Assembly: GCF_004027225.2 (NCBI RefSeq)
Contig: NC_044290.2
Location: 3,054,906-3,118,905, forward strand
Length of the DNA stretch: 64,000 nt
From: Strigops habroptila
Taxonomy: Eukaryota; Chordata; Aves; Psittaciformes; Psittacidae
Direction of reading: 5' to 3'
Below the pieces are notes generated by a model, which was not told where the DNA came from, did no database searches, and saw only the letters and a program-made list of their open reading frames with translations. Positions 37,801 through 48,599 of this stretch are shown piece by piece. Each line of letters opens with the position of its first letter. Position 1 is the first letter of the stretch. The translations under genes were made by a program, and so were the position numbers.

Positions 37801-40800
37801 ACTGCAGCAGCCTGAGGAACAGGTCTTACAGTTTTCACTGATGCAGGAGGCTCTTTTGGCTTTGTGTGGTCATCGGATGTGTTGTTTTGCTGAGCTCCCT
37901 TCACGCCAGAGGATAGTTTCACTGTTGCCTTCTCCTTGGCTCCCTCCACGCTGGGAAGTGGTTTCACTGTCATCCTTTCCTTGGCTTCTTCCACGCTGGG
38001 AAGTGGTTTCACTGTCATCCTTTCCTTGGCTTCTTCCACCCCTGGGGCTGGTCTCACTGTTCTTTTCTCATTGTTTTCCTGCATCCTCAGGACTGTTTTC
38101 ACTGTCGTCTTCTTGATTCCCTCCAACCCAGGGGTTGGTTTCACAGTCACATTCTGCTTGGCTTCTTCCATCCTGGCAACTGGTTCCATCATTTTCTTCT
38201 GCTCCTCCCTTCCTTCCCATCTTGGTGTCTTCTCGAGCATATCTTGTTTGAGCCTTGTGATGTCTCTCCCCAGAGACACCTTTAAAGAGTTCCTGGAATT
38301 CCCATTGTCAGGATAGTTTAAACCCTGGTGCTCTTGGGTGTCCACTTGCAGTGTATCTGGGGCACGTTGGAAAACGCTCAACTGCCTGAATGCAATCAAA
38401 GGAAAAGCAGACACATCACACACACCTTCCACTTACAGCCAAACACCTTCCAGCCATTTTCTGGCTCTTCACTCCGAGCCCCTCTCTGTATAACCACTGC
38501 ATATGACCACCACGCTTGGAGGACCTGCCCTGGCAGCTGCCATTTCTGCAGGATCCTGTATGAATTCAGCTTCATTTCCAACTTTGCCACTAAAATGTTC
38601 TTCAACTTCCCCCACCATTCTGGCCTGAATACCACCTATCTCCCCACTAAATAAGTTATAGAGGCTACACACTCCTCTTCAGCACTTGGCTCATGAAGCA
38701 TCCACACTGGCAGGAGCTGCAAAGCAGCACAGAAAAGCTTTGCCCTGCACTGGGCAATGTCCCCAGAGCACTGCAGGACTGTTTTGGAGCTCCTGAGTTC
38801 AGGACATGGCACACACGCCATGAAGGCAGCCATCTGGCTCTCTTCTTTGCCAGCAGAGCCGAGTGCTTCAGTGACAGAGCATGAAGATCTTCCAGAATTC
38901 AGTAAAGGAAGTCTAATAAGAAGTGTTAAACTTGTTCCTTTACCACACATCACTTCTTGAGCATTTGGGGTCGCAAGGCACCTTTTCCTCTCCTCCTCCC
39001 CCTCAGCCAGCTAAGGCAATGGTATCACACAGCACTTGCCAGGTACAAGTCTTAAGACAGGCACTTTGAAGCTCCTAAAATATACTCTGAAGCTTAAAAC
39101 TGTAAAATATCTGCATTTGCAGTGATATCCTCTAAGACTGCAGCTGCCCTGTTGCCTGATTCAGAGGCACAGGCAGGTACAAGGATGCCATAGGAGGATA
39201 CAGCTGCCAGCAGCAGAAGAGCCACCTGCAACAAGCCTGGGCTGAAACCCGGATAAAATATCAAGGCAGAAGTGATGGGGGTTTGTCCCAAACACTCATC
39301 TTTATCTGCACATGGCTGGAGGGTGGAACAGGAAAAAGGAAGGTGAACAATTGCTGCAGCTGAGCTTTTATGCACAGCAAAGCTTTTCAGGATAAACCAG
39401 CAGAGCTGTGGCAGGCTGATTTCACCCTTTGCATGATGCGTTTGCTTCAGAGAGCTGTGGATTGCTTCTGAGGTGATAAATGGGCGGGGGGGAAGGCACC
39501 TCTGCAGAGCGCAGGCTGCAGGTAAGAGTTCACAGTGGTACAGCATTCACTGAAGTCATTAGGAAATGATCAACTAAGAGGCTTTTAAAACTCATCGTGT
39601 ACGAGACAGATACTTGAACCTTTCCAATGGTATTTCTGCAAAAAAGATGTTGTGTCAATGGCCTATCAGCTCTTCCTCCATCTCTATAATCATTAGCCAC
39701 TTTCAAGCAAGTCTGCAGCAGTTGCTTTCTATCACAGTGCTTCATGTATAAACTTGCGTTGCTTTTTATAGTCTAAGAAGAGGAAAGATTTTATATACAC
39801 AGTCTAAGGAAAAGAGACATTTGGGAAGGTAGCACAGGCAGAGCTTAAATCCCTGGACGATTTGCTGTTGTAGTTTTAAGATGATGTTTAAAATGATGTT
39901 GAAATGAAAGGGCAGAGAGTCAATGAAACAGGACAGTACAAGAAGCCACCCCTAGTACAGACTTTGTGCTGCCTCACAGGGCACAGGTTTCATCCCAGCT
40001 CTGTTACACTTAAATTACAAACACTGTGCCAAACATACAGAGACCAAAGTGTAAAACCAAGGGCCCATCACATCCTGCAGGCAGACCCACATGGCTACAC
40101 AGGACCCTGCCCTCCTGACCAGCACTTTCCATCCAACTGGTCAAAGCAGCTCATCAAATTCCAGAGTCCAGCTGGCAAACAACTGCAGCAGCTCAACGAC
40201 GTTTACTGTCATTTTCCTCTCCATTTACAAAGCCTGAGGACAAATAGAGGATAAAGCCATAAAAATGCTGCTTTGTGTTTCCTACCTTCCATATAAAGGC
40301 ATGGAAACAGACCCGACCCGCAGAGAACTACATACAGCTCAATACCTAGTTGTGTTTTATTTAACTTGTAAAAATAGGGACATTTCTATTCTTCATGGCT
40401 TCATGAACGGGCACAGAGTGCCAGCTCTTGTCCCAGCTCTGCCACTGATGGACTCTGTAACAACTCACTTCACTTCTCTACATCTCCTCCTTCTCTCCTT
40501 CCCCCCCACCTCCCTTGTGCAGATTCTGACCTCTCCAAATCATACAATGGTTAGGGTTAGAAAGGACCTTAAGATTATCTAGATGTCCTCAAGGTGTGGT
40601 CTCAAGTTGCTGGGCTAAACTTGTACCACCTCCAGAAGAGATGTAGGTGTTCCCAGCCTCCCCCCCCCAGCACCAGCCCTGAGCTCCAGCTGGAAACTAA
40701 CCCCACTAAGCCGAGCCAGAGTAGCTCATGGGGAGAGCTGGGACCACATGAGGGCTGGTGGGGAGGCTGGGGCTTCCCATACACAGTTCAGGGCACCAAC

Positions 40801-41564
40801 ACACGAGCCATGCCCGTGTAGGAAAGGCTCACATATCTGCTGTGCTCATGCAAGGAACACTGCTCCCTGCCAGTGATGCTGGAGGTGTTCTACTGCAGTC
40901 AACACCACAATTCCCTCCACACCCAGTCTTGTAGGATTTACTTGATCACTTATATAAAAAATACTATAGATACTGCTCATCTCTGCATGATATTGGTCTC
41001 CCACTATGCAGCATGTCTGTATTAGGGATCAGATGCTGAACTTGGTATAAACCTGAAGGTATCCCATCAAATTCAATGTCCAGCAATGCAGTCTGGACTA
41101 GGGCTGGATAAGGTCCTCTAGGACCCACCAGGAAAAGCAAACACTGTGTAATGCCACAGCATAGAACCAAACAGCATTAGTAAAGCAAAAGCTGCTTTCT
41201 TCAACAGCTACAACAAGGAAACACTGGAACTAGCGATCCAGCAGAAGCAAGGTTCTGACTGTGGATCTTCCAACACTGAGCTCTGACTGCACACAACATG
41301 GTCTGCTAAAGCAAAGTGGTCATCTAATTCTGATCACAAGTGCAAGTTTCAGGGTAAGAAGACACAGACACAAAATAAGTGAACAAAGTGCTCTCTCCAG
41401 ATAGTACATATCACAAGGAAGCTGGTCTCTTACCTGAAAATCCTTGTCTTTGACAAGCCAAACGAGGAACTTAAATTAGCAATGAAGATGTAAAGTTGTA
41501 TTAGAACAATGAGCCAAATGAGGACTCTGGGAATTCTAGAAAGCCTTCTCCTGAGAAACCCCAT
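28894..41564 (-). CDS. ST6GALNAC1: alpha-2,6-sialyltransferase ST6GALNAC1, complete
   Basis: Golgi type II enzyme that makes sialyl-Tn by adding alpha-2,6-sialic acid to peptide-linked GalNAc. Nine exons in transcript order: 41434-41564, 37668-38385, 32700-32868, 32346-32517, 31864-32002, 31385-31488, 30737-30826, 29448-29547, 28894-29064. Borders are AG/GT and phases join to 597 codons. A basic tail precedes the anchor (about residues 13-31). A 239-codon stem exon follows with acidic and basic repeats, then the catalytic domain from about 284. Motif L holds C368 and [13 protein letters not shown]. Motif S is about 525-546 ([17 protein letters not shown]). Motif III is SDHYY at 556-560. Motif VS is H573 and E578 in HDFNLE. 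A start 23 codons upstream in the same frame is possible, but MGFLRRRL matches my memory of the chicken protein. Residue 393 in motif L is His where Asp is usual. Confidence 0.96.
34703..35090 (+). repeat. CR1 LINE 3' fragment in ST6GALNAC1 intron 2
   Basis: Sense CR1 piece closely matching the one at 4227-4617, including the same 5' start (ggctgagg). It lies antisense to the host gene in the intron between the stem exon and exon 3. Confidence 0.9.
36640..36985 (-). repeat. CR1 LINE fragment, antisense
   Basis: Reverse complement of an internal and 3' CR1 segment. Recognisable blocks include 'cttctcttctccaggctgaa', 'cagcccctgagcatcctcgt' and 'ctccaagtggggtctcacaa'. It is followed at once by a CR1 tail in the opposite orientation. 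Confidence 0.85.
37012..37100 (+). repeat. CR1 3' tail, sense
   Basis: CR1 terminal block 'gtccctgcccgtggcagagg' through 'cattctgtggttctgtg', in the opposite orientation to the piece just before it. This gives a nested or inverted pair in ST6GALNAC1 intron 2. Confidence 0.85.
37747..37800 (+). repeat. 18-bp tandem repeat x3 in coding exon
   Basis: Three perfect copies of agctgcttcttctctgtc at 37747-37764, 37765-37782 and 37783-37800, inside the ST6GALNAC1 stem exon. They keep frame and encode three TEKKQL units just before the catalytic domain. Confidence 0.95.
37948..38037 (+). repeat. 45-bp tandem repeat in coding exon
   Basis: Two perfect copies of a 45-bp unit at 37948-37992 and 37993-38037, flanked by degenerate units reaching about 38.2 kb. 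Each encodes a 15-residue [15 protein letters not shown]-type unit in the ST6GALNAC1 stem. Unit length is a multiple of three, so copy changes keep the frame. Confidence 0.93.
40537..40590 (-). repeat. short CR1 3' tail
   Basis: Antisense remnant 'tcatacaatggttagggtta' followed by 'gaaaggaccttaagattatc', the last 50 bases of a CR1 end. It lies in ST6GALNAC1 intron 1. Confidence 0.7.
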
Positions 41565-41599
41565 GCTGAGATGCCCGAGAGCACCAGAGGCTCTGCTGC

Positions 41600-43430
41600 T
41601 GCCCAGAGGTGCTGACTGGGCAGTGCTTCCCAAAGGCGTGTTGAATGATGGGGCTGGTCTTCTCCCTGGATTGCCCTACAACAACATGCACACCCTCTCT
41701 CTCAACATTCCCAGACACCCTGCACGCAGATGCAACTCCTCAGACAAGACAGCAGCTTTGCACTGTTCCTGTCTATCACCCCAAGCTTCTTGCAACACAG
41801 AATGGGGAAAGAAACACTTTTCACTGCAAACACTGGGATTCCCTACATTTTCCTTAGTGAGGTTAGTCCAGCGTAAAAAGGAAAACCTTTACCTTTAATC
41901 TGGTGGAAGCATCACTGGGAACATTTGTGTGCACTATGGAAGTGGCCATAGTTACAGTCCAAGAAACCAGCTTTCCTACCAGGAAAGCCCAAGGGCTCAG
42001 GAAAGATTCCAGGTATAACCACAAAGAGATGGTCGTGTTCTTCTTCATGCAGTAGCTGCTTGTAGCTTCAATCCAGAAGCAATCCCTGCCCCCAAAAACT
42101 GATAGCGAGATGCACATCCATTTTAGCTTGTGATTGCTTTGAAATAAGTTGAAATCCTTGAACATCCACCATAGAACAGAGGAGTTTGTGTTTAAAGGCA
42201 GAGCACTGCTTGGGTAAAGCATTAGAGGACAGGGCTTAAAGTCAGGCAGTCCCCCCTCTCTCTAATAAAGCTGACCTGCCCTCAGGGCAACTGGAAAAGC
42301 TTCAATCCAGCATTTCACTTGTCTGAAAGGTGCCAACTCCATCACGATCCAAGTGTGCTATTGCTGACAAACTTGTCACACAGGCCTGCCTGCAGCTCAG
42401 CTTCCCAAGCTGCATCTCTTCTCTGAGCTGCCTGTACCCACAGCAGCAACACGCGCTCTTCAGCAGCTCTTCTGTTTGAGCTCCCAGTCAAGCAGCCTCC
42501 AATACCAACACTAGGACTGATCATCTACTTTCAGCTTTGAACCATCCCATCATTTCACAGGGCCCACTGAGTGGCCAGGAAATGACAGCTATGTCAGTTC
42601 ACTGCTCAAACAGGACGTGAATGGATTTGAATCTAACTAGATCACCCTGGAGGCTCCCACAGTACAGCCCTTTGGATTTCAACTGGTTTCAAAGGAGCAT
42701 GTAACAGACCTGAATTTTTATCGCACCTAACATCAAAATACAGTTTAAGTGTCTTGTATCTGTGCCTCATGCCCTCCTGGACAGACAGACAACTGCCTTC
42801 TATGCTGCTGCCTTAGTGGGACCCTCATTTGGATTTTGTACAGTACAACCAGGTTTTGCCCATAAGTTGTGTCAGTTAAAACAAAGCTTCACTAATGCCA
42901 CGTGCACATGAAACGCTCCAAGGGCTTTGCACTACACTTTGTTTGAGCCATGAGCATATTCCAACCTGGGATATGCTGCTTCTCATTGACATACCCCTGA
43001 CAATCTCTCTCCCCATCCCAAGTTCCACAATACGTACCTCATCCTCTTCTCTCCACAAAAATCAGGGAATCTGCCTAGAGATGGATCCTTGGCAGTGCAG
43101 AACACACCTCCCCAGCAGCAGAGGGAAAGATGAGCAGAAATAAACATCACAGCCAGAGAAACACTTGGATGTACCAGAGATACAGTTTCACATGCTACAG
43201 CACAGTGCCATTTTAACTCATGTGGAGCTGTGACATATTAACCCTGACAGTTCAAGGGGAGATGCCCATATTGCTTCTCATGTTATAGGCTGCTTTTGCA
43301 CAGCTCTTATAAAAAATTAAACCCAGATGTTTTAGTGGGTTTAATTTTTTATTCTGTTATTGAATACATAGAGAACTGAATGGAAGATGCTTGCTTTAAG
43401 TCATGGGCAAGCCAGTAAACAGGTTTCACA
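41600..43430. other. 5' flank of ST6GALNAC1
   Basis: The upstream region of the minus-strand ST6GALNAC1. A 120-codon minus-strand frame around 41.86-42.22 kb is hydrophobic and ends at a good donor-like AAG|GTAAAG. I cannot tie it to a gene, and it may be a non-coding 5' exon or chance. No TATA box or CpG island is evident at the ST6GALNAC1 start. Confidence 0.35.
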
Positions 43431-43435
43431 CCTAC

Positions 43436-43578
43436 CTTATACCCTTCCATACATCACAGCAAGAGCTGCAAGGATTTCCTGTGCAAGGCTCAGCAGTAGC
43501 TGCATTTCTTTACCATCCACATTTCCTGATAAGTTACTCTCTCTGGATTTAAGTGCAAGACATTGGTTATCAGAGGAG
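43436..43578 (-). other. candidate exon, unidentified gene
   Basis: The acceptor is a strong pyrimidine tract ending in CCAAG. A 45-codon open stretch follows that includes LLLSLAQEILAALAVMYG and then a stop just before an AAG|GTAGGT donor. It starts in phase 2, which fits the phase-2 end of the candidate exon at 48481-48578. I do not recognise the protein. It could be a chance frame. Confidence 0.22.
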
Positions 43579-43599
43579 CTTGGAGAGAAAAATGAAACA

Positions 43600-46500
43600 A
43601 TAAGACAGGTTTGAAAAGCCCTTGAAGAAACACCAGGGAGGTTGTTAGGCCAGGGTACAACCGTGCCTCCATCTACAGCAAAACCTTTCACTAGTGCTCA
43701 AACTGAGCCCAGCATCAAAGGAGATCTGGTGAACAACCAGAGGCACTGAGCAAGGGATCAGGCAAGGGATTGCCATGTTCCTGGGCAGCCTCTAGAGAGG
43801 TGGGATGTAGGTCTGGGTGTGCAGCACACAAGTAGCAACTCTGGCCACAAGAGGCCATGGGACATTCTTACAGGAACAAGAATCAGTCTGAAGCACTGAC
43901 ACACCAACATAGAGAGCAACGGCTTCATTTCAGCCTCCTCCTTCCAGCCCTATGCACCTTCAGAGGCACTCTGCTTGGAAGAAGCTGTCTGTATGCAACT
44001 ACAAGGTTTATTTGGTTAATAGGATCCCAAAGGGGACTTCTGGAAGCAGCAAACATTTTCCTTCAACCTCCTCCATATAACATTACTGTGAAAGCAAGAG
44101 CCACAAGGGATAGCAAGATTCCTACAACCAGGAAAAGACAGCTTGCTTTGCTTTTAAGGAACCGGGCTGGCAATTGGGGAGAACATGTCTGTAGTACTCT
44201 GTGTTCAGGAAAGCAGGAATATCCAAATCCCTGGCAAGAACAGTAGCCAGAAGCAGGCTTGCTATGCAAAACACACAGCTTTGCACCCTGGTGTAAGAAA
44301 AAGGAAACCTAAAATAACTCCCAAACCCAAAGCTATCAGGGTACTGGCTTTCAGTTCCTTGGAGTATTATTTCACCATCCTCCTTCCCACTGCTGAAATC
44401 AGTCTGTTGGAGCTGAGCAGCCAGGGCCTGAGGTCAGACTGGGAAATGGGGATGCATGGTTAACTCCTCAGGGATGGCCTGGTGAAAACCGAGGCCAAGA
44501 GCAGAGCTGCTCCCTTATAAAAGCTCTCTACAAAGTATGAATTCCTGGGACACACAGGGCTCTGAGGCCACGGACAGGAAGATAAGCCAAGACTGCACCT
44601 CACACAGGGGTTGGCAGCCTCTCAGGGCCACAGGCCAGATGCCAACCTCCTTTTCCAACGAGAGGTTTTGCATGTTTCATTGGCAATCCTACCAGAAATC
44701 CCAGGAGATGCTGCTTCTCTCAGGGTGTAGAGACTCTGTTCGCTGTGTCCATCACCAGTGCCCGCAGCAGAAGCACTTTTAGTCGCCAGTGCTGTGAAAG
44801 CCAGACCTCTGGGGTGTTTTTCTTTATGCAAACTGCACCAGGGACCATCAAGTTATCTGTTAGTTCTTTTCCATCTCCAACAATTCATTTAATTCCACAT
44901 CCACTGAACTACATCCTGGGGAGATAAAAGGCAGATTTCCCTTTCTGTTAATTTTGGGGTTTTTATTGATAAACAAACTTCATCTCCATGAGCTCTCACA
45001 CTGTGTGTGTTGTGGGTGTTGGCTGGAGCCTGGACTACACCAACAGTTTATCTGTGTGCAGGTTTTCCAGAGGGCTGTGGATCCAATCTTGTTTACCTAC
45101 CTATTCCCTGGGTGCTTTCCACTTTCCCATGGCTCTGGAATGAGACATCACAAGATGTAGAACAGCTCTGTTCTTAAAGTACAAATCAATCAAGCTTCAC
45201 TGTAGGTCAAACTTGTCTTTCAGTGGTGTCCACAACAATACTTGACTGTTAGCCTGTGGATAAAGAGCTTGCTAAAGATGCTGAAAGATGTTCCAACCTG
45301 CTCATGGTATTTACTTGATGATAGAAGAACTGAGTTAGTTATAACTGGGAGAGAAAATGAATGACCATTGCCTGCAGCATGCAACTGCTCACTGGTCACA
45401 CTGTGGCTTTAGCAAAGGCTTGGAACAGCAGGTTCTTGTTTTCCCCTCCCAGTTTTCAGTAGGCAGCTTCAGAAAGCACATGATTTCCAGTCTGGAATCC
45501 AGGGGAAGGAAACAACAAGAAGCAAACTCAGCAAACTTGTCTTGCTTTCACCAACCCGATAGCCCAAAACCTCCTAAGCTTGCCTTAATTCCACACTCAC
45601 TTGCAATGGTGCAGCAAGTTCCTTCCCTTCTGCACCAAACCTTCTTTCAGAACCACTGAACACAGTGACACAGACAACAGCATTGCTCGAGTCTAAGCAC
45701 CCCCTCTTCTGCTGTGCTTGGAAGAATACCCAGAGTTTTGTCACTCAGAACTTTGCCAGGGGGTGGGGAACAGCTTATTGAGCCAACTGGCCTGTGTTCT
45801 GACATGTCCCAGGAGAGAAAGAGACAGTGGCTTTCACTGTGGAACAGTAGCAAGCCCCTCCTGTGTCCACGCAGCAGAGAATGCAGAATTTGGGGGTTTT
45901 ATCAGTGCTGGTTTGTCTGCTTGGTCTCCAACCCCACCCAGCTATTGCCTCACTAAAGAACTGCCCTGAATTCATGTTGTGACAGCAGATGGCGTGTGCC
46001 CAAGCTGGAGTATCTCCCCCTGTTCCACATGGCAACGGGACCATAGGCAGGTCCTCCAGCCAGCCCCCAGGCACCAGAGAAAGTCCTTGCCCGGAGCAAT
46101 CACTGGAGGATGGGGTGGAAGTGCCCTGAATTTGTCCACATGACATCTCTGGTGACTCGAACTTGCTTTAGTCCTTTAGTCAGCACGTTCCCTGCAGCTA
46201 CAGGTGTTAACTCTGTGTATAGAGTGAAGCAGAGCAAGTCTTCCATCACTCTGCTGTTCTGTTTCTTGAGCTCTTCACCATTCACCCCATCCCTGCAACG
46301 CTGAAGTGGCTCTGGTCCCAGCATTCCTTTCTCAGATACACAAAGCTCACAAGACTGATGAGCCACTTCATGCAAGAGAATTAACAAAACCCCACAAAAA
46401 TACACCCCCAGCAACAATGGCTGCAAACTCAGCTGGAGCTACAGAGGCTGGAAAGAACCAGGGCTCCTTCAGCCTGTCTGCCTCAACAGCCTTTTGTCTG

Positions 46501-48470
46501 TGCATCCCAGCAGGAAGCCTAACATATCACCCAGAGCTGACAGATACAGAGACAAGCTGACATCCCTTCAGGGCTGATATGGGTTGTGGGGGTTTTTTTC
46601 ACCCCTCCTTTAAAATCTATTTGACGGAAAGGAAGAAAATATTCTGTGCCTTGATTAGGAATCTCTCAGTGAGCTGTTCCCCCAAGAAGCAGGGCAGTGA
46701 CTGCAGACAAGGAAGGAGGCAACTCATTCAATTCATGGCTAGCTGGCCTCCCATCACAAAAGCAGCCTCTCCAGCTCCCGTCCCTGGCAGCTGCCAGGAG
46801 TAGGAACATTCCAGGACTCTCCACTGCTCCAGAAACATAAAAATCACAAAGCCCAAATCCCTCTTCATACCCCTGGCAAAAAAAGGCAAGCAGATTATCT
46901 CAGCACTTCACATCTGGCTGAAAAAAAAATCAAGCTCTGCACAGATATGAATTACAGACTTACATCTGTGCAGTGGGCTACAGTGGATTTTAGAACCAAG
47001 AGTGAACTATTTATTGCGAAAGGTCTTCCCCATACTCTTCCCATCCCTCTTGACATATGGCGGGACAAATGGGCTGTTTGGCATCTTTGAGGTGAAAGTG
47101 TACAGGAATGCAAAATTTACATCTGCTTCTTGAGTGGTATAAATCATCATGTCCCTGACTTACACGTGGAAAAATGTGGCCTCACAGAGCCTTCCTCTCT
47201 GCTCTTGACTGACAGATGCATCAGAGAAGTGCAGGCACATTTTTAGCTCCAAGAGTAACAAAGCCACAGGGTCCTGTGAGAGAAGAAGAGATGGATTTAC
47301 TGCTGAAAATCACATGCCTCTCTTCCCTTCTCTCTCTTTGTCTATTGTCTTCTATTTAGCAGTTCTTTTCCTGCTTTATTTAGATAAAGAGTCTTGTGCT
47401 CTCCATCTACCTCCTATCAACTCTGAGAGAGGTTTCTGCCTGCATGGAGAGAAGGTAATTCCTTGCCACCCCAGTTGCACAACACTTATCAACCTCATGC
47501 TGGGAAAACACCAGGCAAAGTAATTGCAGGGTAGGAGAGCAGCACACTGTGCTATTGTAGTGGAAATGAGAGGTGCTTGTGCTCAGGAAGGGGCTGCCAT
47601 TCTCTCCTGGTTCCCTGGGAGCTGCTTAGCATCTGATCAATCAGGGTTTGCCTCACATCTCCAGGAAGGACACTCCTGTTGCAGAGTCTCAGCTGGGGCA
47701 AAGAGGATCAGCCAGCCTGGGTGTAATAATGCTGTGCTATTATTCCTGTCCTTCCGCGAGCTGCACTTCCTAAGGATGGTGTCACTGGCACAGAGCAGGC
47801 AGGCAGGCCATACGCTGTGCTTGTTCCTAGCTCTGCAGCTTGCATCTCAAGCCTTGTGTCCCCGTTTTTAGCTACCAAATTAGAATAGTCAGGCCTACAA
47901 CAGGCACAATCTAAGCTGTGCTGTTACAGGATGATATCAAATTCAGGTGGTGGTCAGCCCTTACAGATCCTTCCTCTGTAGTTGGGCATTTAGCATTCAA
48001 CCAAGACACTACTCATTCATCTAGAATGAGTTACATTGCAGAGCCACAGCCACAAAGGCTGGAAGAGACATGTTAAAAGGCCATGTCATGCAGCTCCAAG
48101 CTTCAGTGATGTCTAACCCAACCCTCTGACTCCAGATGTCAGCTGAGGCTCGCTCTATCTTCCAGCAGCTGAGGTTTCACTCCCCTCTCCCTAAGCAATC
48201 TATAGCACTGCAGCCGTGGACCATTGTCTCGGGGCACCCCTTTGCTCCACCCACCTTCCAGCTTTGGTCAATGTTTGAAGTTCATATTTACCCCTTGATA
48301 TTGTAACTGCAAGTAAACAGAAGCCCAGTTAACTGAAAATCACTAATATCTTAAAAAGTTTAATTGTGGGTGCTATTGTATGAAACCATATGGTAAAGCA
48401 CACCGAGGATCTAAGAGCAAACAACAAGCCCTTGGGCTTATAAACTTCATGTAATTTACCCTAAAGCATT
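43600..48470. other. probable intron or intergenic sequence
   Basis: No recognised gene. A minus-strand block at about 45604-45657 has a good acceptor (GTGTTCAG) and a GTGAGT donor and could be a small exon, but no frame is convincing. No CR1 copy was seen. Confidence 0.35.
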
Positions 48471-48480
48471 TGCAGATTAC

Positions 48481-48578
48481 CTGCCTCCGTTTTCTTGTTG
48501 ATACTGAAAGGCAGTCACTGCTGAGAGGATGGTGAGGAGCCATGCTCCAGCACCAAACACTGCACCCAGACAGAAGGT
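48481..48578 (-). other. candidate transmembrane exon, unidentified gene
   Basis: The acceptor is TTTCTTTCCAG and the donor is CAG|GTAATC, both strong. The 98-bp block is open and encodes TFCLGAVFGAGAWLLTILSA and then VTAFQYQQENGG, a clear membrane segment. It starts in phase 0 and ends in phase 2. Splice quality and hydrophobicity make it the best coding candidate between ST6GALNAC1 and the CpG island at 56 kb. The pattern loosely recalls multi-pass proteins of the DRAM/TMEM150 kind, but I cannot assign a family. Confidence 0.38.
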
Positions 48579-48599
48579 CTGGAAAGAAACAGAAAGGAG

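Noticed and set aside
46100-46426. Minus-strand frame with a hydrophobic N-terminus
   Set aside because: No good splice sites at its edges and no recognisable protein.
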